Source of the DNA: Coprinellus micaceus
Taxonomy: Eukaryota; Basidiomycota; Agaricomycetes; Agaricales; Psathyrellaceae
DNA: 64,000 bases
NCBI GenBank assembly: GCA_951394405.1
Contig: OX596345.1
Span: forward strand, 1,736,001-1,800,000
Direction of reading: 5' to 3'
Each line of letters begins with the position of its first letter. The first letter of the stretch is position 1. This document shows positions 24,019 through 35,730 of the stretch, in pieces. Made by a program: the position numbers and the translations under genes. The notes under the pieces were generated by a model, which worked only from the letters and a program-made list of their open reading frames with translations, was not told where the DNA came from and did not search any database.

Positions 24019-26239
24019 GGGAAGGAGTCCGTCCCGATGATATTGACGCTGGTGAACGTCAGGTTCAGAGCATGTGGCTGCTCCGAGTCAAATGCCCCTG
24101 TTCGGAGGTTGCCGTACGAATGCCGTCCCGGATCAGCGAAGTACAGGCCCCGATGCAGCTTCGCGGGTAGGAAGACAGGGGCGATACGCAGTCAACATTT
24201 TGCGCCCCTTGTACTTTCACTTCTTCAAGCACTGGGACGTCGATAACAGGGGTGCGGATCGGAGGGCGCAAAAGCTGTAGTACGAGAGCAGCGTCGACAT
24301 AGAGAGAATACAGTCACTGCAGACTCGGAAGACACGATGGGATGCGTGAAGGCAACAAGAGAAATAAAGGATCGTAGATTATTGGTATCAGAGTCGTAAA
24401 CGGCGTGATTATATCGTAGTCCAGTGGGCATTCTTCGGTGCAGGGCACGGGGAGGTGGATGCCCTTCGTGCTTGCTCTTTGTTCATCGAATGTGGACATG
24501 TCGACCAAGCTGGACTGAGAATTTGGGTCTCATATTCACGAAAGTGACATAGAGGAACCTTCAATTTCTGTGTTGTTAGACCACGCTCGGTAGGGATGGC
24601 GTGGAACGTACCCTGGTATGATGGTGCGTCTCTTCGACACATGGGAAGCGTGGCCGCCTGAGATACTACACACACCCAAATCAGCGACCGAGCCCACTAG
24701 CTCTTCAATAATAGATCACTCACACGACTGGCATGATTCGGATCTCTTGGGTAGACGGTGGTGGTGGTGGTGGAAGAAAGAAACAACAGGTAGTAATTGT
24801 TCTTTTCACTTCACATTCATGACCTGCAGCGCCACACGTCTGACGTCGTGCCCCCTTCGAACGCTATCGCACTGCCTGCAGGTACATACGTACCCTCGCC
24901 TTATGCAAGCGGAGTCGAAGTCCTTGAGAACAGCCTCGGGGAACTGGGGCCTCGGTACTTGACGGGGCATGGGGATCGTCGTGACGTCATGCATCTCGAG
25001 CGTTATCTTATCTTATCGGAACACTGGGAAGCGCCGGCCACTGTGGGGATTCAAGGACCACGATTCCCGGCGTACATAATTCAGAAAGACGCCAGAAGAC
25101 GCCTCGCAAGTCGGTAGATAAAGTACCTCGTAGTCAGTCGGTCTCGTCGCATTTCTACCCGCCTGACTTCCACGCCATTGGCTAGGTTGTCAGGACCCGT
25201 GTCCCTCTAGAAGTCTGAGAGGCACAAGGCTCACTCTGGGGAGAGTTGTCCGCTTGTTGAACGCATGAGCAATCTAAAAAAAAATCGCTCATGACAACCA
25301 ATCATGCTTCCGCTTGAATACTCCATAATTACCCGACGTCGGGAATACATGGGGAACTTGAGGCCGGGTCTTGTATCCCCTCACTCTCGAAATAACTTGA
25401 CATTTTGTTGTTGAGGGGGGCTGCAGCTCGTAGATTTCTTGGTAGCACTATTTCGTGCTTAAGCAACGTACCAAAGTACGTTTCGTACAGCGTTCCCTAC
25501 TGTCGGGTAAAGAACCCTCCAATCCTCTTCCTCTTCCTCTTCAAAACGGTCCCAGACTATGGTCGTACCATTCCCGTGGTTCCGTTCCCTCGCAGGGGAG
25601 GCATAACAACCTGAATCAGCGTCGCTACGATAGCTTTGAAGTCTGCCTTCTGGTCCTCAAGTTCGCCCTGTAACCGTTGTTCTGGTTGCGAACCTTCCAC
25701 CCGGCAATCAGCCGGTGGGCGCTACCACAATCAGAGGTCGTTAACCAGGGGAAGGGTGACTGTCAAAAAACAAGTGATCAACAATGCAGAGAGGCAATTC
25801 CAATGGGAAGACAAGGAAGATAATTGGCTCAGTGAAGGCTGCAGTAATAATAGGATTAGGAGGCAGGGACGTGTGCGTGCGTCGTGGTTATTGGTCCACA
25901 CGAGGTCGATCTGCCATTCGGAGATTGGGTCGGGAGGAGTAGGCAGGTGGGTGGCGTACAAAAGGATGGGAGGTTGGGGGTCAGGAGGTTCATTCCCTTT
26001 CTTCCCCCTCCTTCCCCCTTCGCCGACCTTTTGCTCTTTGGGACAGGTCCCTTTTCCTTTCTGTCTTCATACCTGCCTAGCACTGCGTGTTAGTTCCATC
26101 CGCGACCGTCCATCCATCCTTTCCTCGCCTTCCTTCCTTCGCGCAACTCTCCTTCAAGCTAGTCTTGGCCTACTCTCGTTAAAGAACTTCATATCAGCAC
26201 AATCCATTCATCCATCTCTTCATTTCCTCGATAGTCGCC
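24019..26239. other. Intergenic region with upstream elements of the Gas1-like gene
   Basis: No gene supported. A (GGT)n microsatellite lies at 24757-24773. From about 25990 to 26220 the plus strand is strongly C+T rich, with runs such as TTCCCCCTCC. This is a common promoter and leader feature of well-expressed fungal genes and fits the Gas1-like gene starting at 26240. Confidence 0.5.
24757..24773 (+). repeat. (GGT)n microsatellite
   Basis: Seventeen bases of uninterrupted GGT repeat in an intergenic region. Confidence 0.9.
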
Positions 26240-27150
26240 ATGTTCTCCCGTGCAAGCTTCCTCATCCTCGCTACCGTCATCCTCGGGCTGTTCTCGCAAG
26301 TCCATGCGCATGCGGCTGTTTCTCCCATGCTCGGTGTGAATGGCACGCCTGTGCGGAACAACGTCAAGAGGCCTAACACCGCGAACCCCTGTGGTGCTGG
26401 GATTAACATCGCCAACTCCATCAACACCGCACAAGCTGTGACTGCAGCGGCGGATGGCACGTTCACCGCTACCGCCATCGCCTTCAACGGGTACGTCCAC
26501 ATCCATATCCATATTTGTCGGACTAGTACACCTATGAATGTGCCGGTCGACGACATCATGCATGAACAGATGGGCTGACAACGAGTTGATAGGGGTGCCG
26601 ATGGAAGCAGGCAGATGACCGCGCAGGTTAGCGCGAATGGAAGGGGACAGGCCTTTGTGGCAGCAACTTTGACGAAGAACGGAGATAGGGCTCCCGCGCG
26701 AGCAGGGAACCAGCAGATCACAGCCAAGCTCCCCGCCAACACTCGCTGCACAGGTGGAACCGCCGGTAACAGGTGCCTTGTGGTGAGTCCAAATTTCCGA
26801 TCCCGAGCGCAGCAGCAGCACCTCCCGCTTCTCGCTGAGGCCGTCGCCGCCGCCGCAAATAACCTTTGACTGAGACGCTGAGCTAACAATACATACCACC
26901 CCGTACAGCAATTCCGCAGCTCTGCTGGATTCGGAAACTGTGTTGTCGTCCAACAAGGAGCGGCGGCTGCTGCTACTGGCGCCAATGCCCGACAAGGAGT
27001 GAGTGTTTTGGATTACGGTGTGAGATGCAAGGCTGACGAGTTTGGCAGGGTACCCGTGCTGCTAGGGCAATGTTGACTGAGATTGCAGAGCGCGGAGAGG
27101 AAGCGATTGAAGTTGTCAAGCGCAAGGCGTCGCAGTGGATCTGGGCCTGA
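26240..27150 (+). CDS. Secreted Gas1/Egh16-like protein
   Basis: Four exons (26240-26490, 26593-26782, 26909-26998 and 27049-27150) encode 210 residues. A clear signal peptide (hydrophobic core FLILATVILGLFS, likely cut near VHAHA) leads into HAAVSPMLGVNGTPVRNN, then PCGAG, FNGGADGSRQ, CTGG, RCLVQF and GFGNCVVVQQ. This order of motifs marks the Egh16-like family, including gas1 of Magnaporthe, which is expressed in infection structures of plant pathogens. The family also occurs in saprotrophs and its biochemistry is unknown. The six lumenal cysteines would form disulfides. The last exon adds a charged tail of about 35 residues (Arg/Glu/Lys rich, ending in W-I-W-A) that I do not recall in other members. 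The name reflects homology and does not show that this fungus is a pathogen. Confidence 0.85.
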
Positions 27151-27594
27151 AGCGATTTTCCAAGCCAATGAAAAATCGCAGACCCGGATAGTTAGATAGA
27201 CAGATTGAGTCAAACTCCTATTTCAGAGTATGCAATTTTCACAAGGTCTCGGTGAATGAATGAGCCGACGCGAGGAAGACTAGTATCGAGGGCACCATTG
27301 TCGGTGGTAGCGAGGACGCAAGCGGCGCAGGACCCCCCCGATGACGAGATTCCTGGGCTGCGGTGGTGAGGCGGCATTTTGGGGGCAGTACAAGGAGCGG
27401 GCGGCTGAACAGATCAGTCTGCGTGTTTGGCTCTGCTTGGTGCCCCTGACCAGATATACTCCCCGCCAGCCTTGTCCCGAATCACCATCTGCTTCGTGTT
27501 TCCCTCCAACCGTCATCCAGGCACGTTCTCTCGTCGTCGTCGTCGTCAGCCTGCTCATCGTCGCGTAGATTCATCCCTCCTCGACGATCTCGAC
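27151..27594 (+). promoter_or_regulatory. Promoter and leader region of GFA1
   Basis: The 444 bp between the Gas1-like stop and the GFA1 ATG must hold the terminator of the first gene and the promoter of the second. A (TCG)n run at 27531-27547 lies just upstream of the start and is probably transcribed as 5' leader. No TATA box is obvious. Confidence 0.45.
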
Positions 27595-30055
<2,461 letters not shown>

Positions 30056-31411
30056 ACGCCTCTCTCTACCCGCTCATTCACTCATTTATCACTCCCCCTA
30101 CTTGCATAATGACGGACGGAACGTAGTTGTAGTTATCATGATTTAGTCTGGATCCCCATCTTCACTCGCTGGAAAGGTTTGGTTGTCGTAAGATCGATGA
30201 TCTTTCTTGGCTTCAAGTTCTCTCTTCTTCATCTCGATTCGAGCGGACCATATAGTAATGCATATAAATTGGCAAAGTGTACTTCTACATACTTAGTTGG
30301 TTTCTTTCACAAGGACTTTTTTGGTTGGCTTATGTACGATGTGTGAGGATTGCGTGGTTTGGGGCAGCGGCGTGGGCAAATCGGCGCGGCCTCCCTCTCT
30401 CTCCATCGACACCCTCCTCCGTTCGTTCATCCCCAAGCGACATGTGCATTTCCTCAATTCGATACTCGCGATAGCGATTTTCGCTGTGACATAGCTCTCA
30501 TCCTCTCCGTGTGGGACCTCGCTGCCTCCTGAATAACCCAAGCCAGCACACTCACGTTTCATGAAGATCCGCCCTGCGCCGCCCCATTTTCATGGACATC
30601 GTTATCGCACAGCGATTATATCCTGCTTTACCGGCGACTGCATGCGCTTTATCCTGCTTTACCGGTGGATGCGTGCTCTCTTTCGTTCTCGACGAACACC
30701 CTCGATGACCCTGGAGGATCTAGACCCACCCTCTTCCCTGTTTCGATGTGCTCCTCGTGTGTTTTCAGATGATTCCGAGGCTCGGAATTTTTGAAGTCTG
30801 CACAGCAAAAGGAGTAGGCCTTAATGCTCGTGGGGTCGTTGGATGAAGTGGGAGGGCTGTTCATACTTTGTGAGTGCTTCAGCTTCGCTGGGTTCCGAGA
30901 GAGGCGATGATTTGAGCAGCTGACCCTTTTACAGTGATGTGCATCTCGACTTTTAGCTTATCCGCGGTCATGGGGCTTCGTCCTTTACGATATCCTCAGA
31001 ACTTAAAGGGCACGTTCGCCATTGGATGGACGCACAAGGTATCAGCTTAGCCACATATTGCTTGGGGCTAACCGGGAGAGTGAGCCATCGGCGGCTTCAA
31101 CCATACTCATACACATTCAGTGGAGCTTCTAGGCGCCCGGGTCTGGTGCGTCGTCACTGCTTTTGTAGACACGATTACGCTGAACCCATGATCCGTTGGC
31201 AGGTAACACAATTCCGTGCTGATAAGATCATGGCAGCCTCGACCCCACGTTCTCTCCGCACCTCCACTATAAAAGGTTTCATAGAGTCGACTATCGTTTC
31301 CCCCCAATTATTACCCCTCATCCTGACTTTCAAGTCTTTTCTATACCACTGACATCCTCGCTGGATATCTATACCACATCCTATTCTCTTCGTCGCACCC
31401 CCATACACCCA
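30056..31411. other. Intergenic region between GFA1 and the first CENP-V/GFA gene
   Basis: No gene supported. A duplicated segment of about 31 bp (TCCTGCTTTACCGG at 30621 and 30652) is present. The promoter of the following gene lies at the right end. Confidence 0.5.
31268..31274 (+). promoter_or_regulatory. TATA box of the first CENP-V/GFA gene
   Basis: TATAAAA lies 138 nt before the ATG and is followed by a C+T-rich stretch, a plausible core promoter. Confidence 0.5.
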
Positions 31412-32824
31412 ATGACGTCGAGATCACCAACCCCAGGGCCCATAACCTACGTGAAGGTCGGCTGCCACTGTGGCCTAAACGAATTCCGCGCTGGGTTCGC
31501 CACCGACCAGCTCCCCATCTCCAACGACCTCTGCCACTGCAACACCTGCCGGCACAGTTCAGGGCAGCTGGCCGTCTACCACGTTAACGCCAGCATCCTG
31601 GTCTGCCTGGACTCGGACGAACCCTTCCATGTCGATGGGCACAACGGCGAATGCCCCTCACCCGACGGCGATGGGGATCTTATCGCTTACCGAACCTCGG
31701 AGAACGCTATACGGTACTTCTGCTCGATGTGCTCTGCGCATCTGATCTTTCGATACCTTGGAACGCCGAAGGAGGATGGGGAGAGGGAAGGAGCGTTCTG
31801 GTGTGTGGCAGCTGGAGCCCTGGAGCGTACTGAGGGCATCGTCAAGGTGGGGTATCACATCTGGGTCGAAGACACCCTCGACGGAGGGCTTGCGGACCAC
31901 TTCCGCACTCTAGAAGGCGAAGCCCTGCCGAGGTATCGACGCGGGCCAAAGTCGGACGAGGTGCCCCTCCGGTGGCGATCCGAGGCGCTCGAGCAGACGC
32001 CGAACTCCACGAACGATGACGCGCTCCATATCTCCTGCCACTGCACGTCGAATCAATTCACGATTACGCGGCCCAGTTTCCAGTCTTATCTTCCCCATTC
32101 TGCATACCCCGACCTCCTCCATCCCTATGACATCACTCACCTAGCCAAGGTGCGCAACTCGGAAGACATCAAATGGTGGTTGCGCCCCCTCGGTTCGAGC
32201 CATCCGACAAAGTACTTCGCGGGGCACTGTACGTGCGAGTACTGCCGCAAGACGAGTGGATTCGAGATCCAGTCTTGGGCGTACGTTCCGCGGGGCAATA
32301 TTCTCGATCGGGAGGGCAACAGCGTTGTGCTACAGCCGCCAGAGAAGGACGAGGTCGCGGAGATGCGAGAAGAGCTGGCTAGGATCGGAGTAACAAGCGG
32401 CGACGGCGAGAAGAAGGTGGTGGCCGAGCTAGAAGATCAACGGCCAAAGGGGCTCATGCAGTACATCTCCAGCCCTGGACGCTACAGAGAGTTCTGCAGG
32501 ACCTGTGGGGCGACGGTGTTTGCTTGGCAGATTGGCAGACCGGATCTACTCTGCATCGCGGTTGGATTGGTTGATGAATCCCAAGTCGGCGCAAGGGCGG
32601 AGAGTTGGTTCGAATGGTGCTATAGCCGAGTCGGTTATGCAGAGCAGGCGATCAGTCCCAAGATGGTAGAGGCATTGACTTCTTCGTTGGAGGCGGCGGC
32701 GGCGGAGGCTGTGAGCGGTGGGGAAGTAGAAACTGCGCAGGCACCTATCGTTTCGATGAGCTTGCAGCAGAAGGGTGCGTGCGACGTGGTGACCTCGGTC
32801 GAGCAGGTGGTTGTGGCTGCCTAG
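31412..32824 (+). CDS. Double CENP-V/GFA-domain protein, copy 1
   Basis: A single uninterrupted frame of 470 codons. It holds two CENP-V/GFA (glutathione-dependent formaldehyde-activating enzyme-like) domains, each with the zinc-binding cysteine set. In domain 1 the cysteines are C18xC20, C41/C43/C46 and C104xxC107. In domain 2 they are C209xC211, C273/C275/C278 and C362xxC365. Bacterial Gfa acts on the glutathione-formaldehyde adduct, but most fungal members have no known activity. The strand pattern REFC(R/G)xCGATVF is typical. There is no signal peptide or TM helix, so a cytosolic or nuclear location is likely. The next gene is a same-strand paralogue starting 322 nt after the stop. The last 50 residues (Ala, Glu, Ser and Val rich) look disordered. 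Confidence 0.9.
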   Translation: MTSRSPTPGPITYVKVGCHCGLNEFRAGFATDQLPISNDLCHCNTCRHSSGQLAVYHVNASILVCLDSDEPFHVDGHNGECPSPDGDGDLIAYRTSENAIRYFCSMCSAHLIFRYLGTPKEDGEREGAFWCVAAGALERTEGIVKVGYHIWVEDTLDGGLADHFRTLEGEALPRYRRGPKSDEVPLRWRSEALEQTPNSTNDDALHISCHCTSNQFTITRPSFQSYLPHSAYPDLLHPYDITHLAKVRNSEDIKWWLRPLGSSHPTKYFAGHCTCEYCRKTSGFEIQSWAYVPRGNILDREGNSVVLQPPEKDEVAEMREELARIGVTSGDGEKKVVAELEDQRPKGLMQYISSPGRYREFCRTCGATVFAWQIGRPDLLCIAVGLVDESQVGARAESWFEWCYSRVGYAEQAISPKMVEALTSSLEAAAAEAVSGGEVETAQAPIVSMSLQQKGACDVVTSVEQVVVAA

Positions 32825-33146
32825 CACGGTGACCGTCGGGTTTACAACAAAATCCCTAATGATATTTTCTTTCCGTTCATCGTATATTACAATTGGACAG
32901 CTTCGTTTACCAACATGTATCTTATGTTATGGATCTACCTATCATCCTTACGACAACTCCTAGTAGACTAAGATACGCCTTCTCGCCTCCCAGACTGCTA
33001 ATGGTAATCGCTGGGGCGTTGGGTGCCTCGATCAAGACTGTTTCAGATCCTGTCCGTCAGCCCCGCTGTGGTGAGTCGTCATGGCTTGATTTCTCCTTTG
33101 CGCCCTCCTTCCACCTAAGCCCAACACACTTCTGTCCCCATACACA
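32825..33146 (+). promoter_or_regulatory. Spacer between the tandem CENP-V/GFA genes
   Basis: The 322 bp should contain the terminator of copy 1 and the promoter of copy 2. The bases just before both start codons are alike (CCCATACAC(CC)A-ATGAC), which fits a tandem duplication that included the leader. No TATA box is obvious. Confidence 0.5.
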
Positions 33147-34502
33147 ATGACCGACCAGCATTTCCAAGGCGCGACCCACGCGCCCATGTTTCTCTTCACC
33201 CCGCCCATTACCCCTCCCAGACCCATCAGGAAGGCCTCAAGTCTCAGTCGAACCGACGTCGTCGTGGGTGGCGAACTTACCTACTGCAGGGCGACATGCC
33301 ACTGCCGAAGGTGCGATTTCCGGGTGGCATTTCCGAGCAAGTCAATCCCTATCCCCACATATTTCTGCAACTGCGGCTCCTGCCGTCACAACACCGGGCA
33401 AATGGCGTTTGTCACAGCGAGGATCGTAGGGGAACCGCTGGATGAGTTCGACGAGCCATACCGCACGGACGCATTGGACTTGTACCGCCCGAAAGAGAGG
33501 GCTGGGGTGGAGAGGTATTTCTGTCCTACGTGCTCCGCGAACATGCTCGTGAGGATAGACCTTTCCAAGGAGATGGAGGAGAAAGCGGCGAAGAGTAACG
33601 AGCCGACGGATTGTGCACTTGGGAGGAACCGACCTGAGGAGTTGACGGAAGGCGGTAGGGCAAGGGGCTGGGAGTGGCGCGTTGCTGGGGGTGCCTTGCG
33701 AGTGTCGGACGGCATCATAGAACCCAAGTACCACCTGAACCTCGCGTCGACCATGGATGGAGGGTTCGCTGACCATATGAGGAGGTACGGTGACGTCGAA
33801 CTCCCCCGATACTCTGAAGGACCGGGGAGCGCGGTCCTTCCCCTGCCTTGGCGGTCGTCCCTGCTACCACAAGAACAACCAGCAGAGCTGTCGGCGCATT
33901 GCCATTGCAAATCCATCGAGTTTGGGTTATCGCGACCAGGCGAGGCTGCGAAGCACCCTCGAGCACCATTCCCGGACCTCCTCTACCCAGCCGACGTCAC
34001 CCTCCGCGCCAAACAGCGAAACCCACAGGACGTGAAGTGGTGGTTAAACGCCCCGCACTCGCCGGGTGGGGCCACCAGGTACCTTGCGGGGCACTGCGCT
34101 TGCGAGTTCTGCCGCTCGACGAGTGCGTCGGACATCCAGTCCTGGGGATTTATCGCGCTCACGCATCTTCGGGAGCCCCACCACAGACCTGGCGAGGAAT
34201 CTGCAGAGCTCTTCCGTGAACACTTGAGGCCGAAGGGGTTGAAGCAGTACGTGTCGAGTCCGGGGAGGTATAGAGAGTTTTGTGGAATGTGTGGTGCCAC
34301 GGTGTTTTGGTGGCATGTCGGGAGGCCCGAGGTGGTCGATATGAGTATTGGACTGTTGGATGCGGGCGCAGATGGGGTTAGGGCAGAGCATTGGTTTCTG
34401 TGGCATAAAGACAGGGTGAGTTTCATCGAGGCATCGCCACATCAGACGATGGCGAAGAGTTTGCAAGCGGGGATGAGGGAGTCTATTGAGCGACGCGGGT
34501 AA
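33147..34502 (+). CDS. Double CENP-V/GFA-domain protein, copy 2
   Basis: An intronless frame of 451 codons, paralogous to the preceding gene along its length. Domain 1 cysteines are C51xC53, C74/C76/C79 and C126xxC129; domain 2 cysteines are C252xC254, C317/C319/C322 and C379xxC382. All twelve zinc-type cysteines counted in each copy are kept in both. Shared blocks include DGG(L/F)ADH, (I/V)KWWL, GHC(T/A)CE(Y/F)CR, DIQSW or EIQSW, PKGL(M/K)QY, SSPGRYREFC and (E/A)(S/H)WF(E/L)W. The N-terminal 45 residues and the loop near 140-175 differ. No introns in either copy suggests that duplication followed loss or that the ancestor had none. The substrate is unknown. Confidence 0.9.
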   Translation: MTDQHFQGATHAPMFLFTPPITPPRPIRKASSLSRTDVVVGGELTYCRATCHCRRCDFRVAFPSKSIPIPTYFCNCGSCRHNTGQMAFVTARIVGEPLDEFDEPYRTDALDLYRPKERAGVERYFCPTCSANMLVRIDLSKEMEEKAAKSNEPTDCALGRNRPEELTEGGRARGWEWRVAGGALRVSDGIIEPKYHLNLASTMDGGFADHMRRYGDVELPRYSEGPGSAVLPLPWRSSLLPQEQPAELSAHCHCKSIEFGLSRPGEAAKHPRAPFPDLLYPADVTLRAKQRNPQDVKWWLNAPHSPGGATRYLAGHCACEFCRSTSASDIQSWGFIALTHLREPHHRPGEESAELFREHLRPKGLKQYVSSPGRYREFCGMCGATVFWWHVGRPEVVDMSIGLLDAGADGVRAEHWFLWHKDRVSFIEASPHQTMAKSLQAGMRESIERRG

Positions 34503-34610
34503 AGGTGTGCCTATTGGCATGCGGCGGCGGCGGGAGAGTACAAGTATCGGGTTCTCCGATTGAAATAAAGTCATGTCAAGCTACCCCTCCCAAACCTGCG
34601 GTCGGCTCAG

Positions 34611-35140
34611 CAGCAGCGTCTCCGCTCGACACTCAACGTCATCGGATCGCACCAGAATAGTTACTATTAGACACAGAAATACATTTTCAGCGCCCCAACT
34701 TCGCACCGCGTATCAAGGACAACGAATCATGCATGACAGCCTGTACTCCTGCCTGGAGTCTGTAGAAGTCACCATGAAACTCTTCCAGGACGCACCGTGT
34801 ACGAAGCATACGCGACGCCGCCATCACTAACCCATCCAGCTTGCAGCGAAAGAGCCGGCCTCGCAAAAACGAGATAGCCCAAGCTCCCCAGCAAAGGCAC
34901 TCGGGGTAGTAGTTGCTACAGGCAATATAACAACCCTTTCCTACGAGCTTCCGCCGCAGCGTGTAAACGGGTGATATGGACGAAATCATGGATATTCTGT
35001 GGCTTTCGTTCTGGATTTTGCGGACGATGACGTGACCACGACCACTGGTAAGTGGCTAGCACCAAGGGTGCCAGGAACCCGGTGTGGTAGAGAGCACACA
35101 ACAAGTGCACCTGCCAAGAGAAGACGCAATGGCGTGAAGA
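34611..35140 (+). repeat. Diverged tandem duplication, copy 1
   Basis: This segment and 35245-35730 share matching landmarks in the same order: CAGCAGC(G/A)TCTC, CGAAAGAGC, CCCTTTCCT, GTGACCACGACCAC, then GAGC(A/G)CACAACA and GTGC(A/G)CCTG(C/T)CAAGA. The spacing between landmarks falls from about 634 to about 568 bp because of indels. No coding potential is kept. Confidence 0.75.
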
Positions 35141-35244
35141 ACCACAGGTGGGCCCGGGGTGTGTGTCCAGGGCCAAAATGGTTTGGAGCGGCGGGCCTCT
35201 GAACACATATAAAGCGCGTCCCCAACATAGACTACCTGCTTCAA

Positions 35245-35730
35245 CAGCAGCATCTCAACTCGACGAACCACCGTCACTTCCATTGCACGCAAGTACGTCA
35301 AGGCGCGGGAACCCTTTGCTTCGGCCTGATCTTTGCCATCTGCATGGATTCCGGGGAGAAATTAAGACGTGCGCGTGAACGGCTTCCTCCGACGGGCCCG
35401 TGCAAGGTTCGTAATGCTGCCCAAGGTTAAGCAATCCGCGCAGCCTACAACGAAAGAGCTAGCTTCGAAAAGCAAGCTAAGGGGCGCCCCCCGAAAGCAC
35501 CGAAAGCAGTAGATACTATTGTTGAAATAGCAGCCCTTTCCTCCCGGGTCGTCGCATCGTATAACGGGCAGTAACTAAGCAATGGGAGACCCGCGCCTCC
35601 CAGGTGAAATGTGCGGAAGTCGACGGTGACCACGACCACCCTCGAGTTGGGGGTAATCGAGAGCGCACAACAGGTGCGCCTGTCAAGAAGGAGACGGAGC
35701 ATAAAGAGGTAGCAGAGTTCAGGACCAACC
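35245..35730 (+). repeat. Diverged tandem duplication, copy 2
   Basis: Second copy of the unit at 34611-35140; see that entry for shared landmarks. A TATAAAG element just upstream (35209) matches an ATAAAG upstream of copy 1 (34565), so the unit may derive from a promoter and leader region. Confidence 0.75.
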
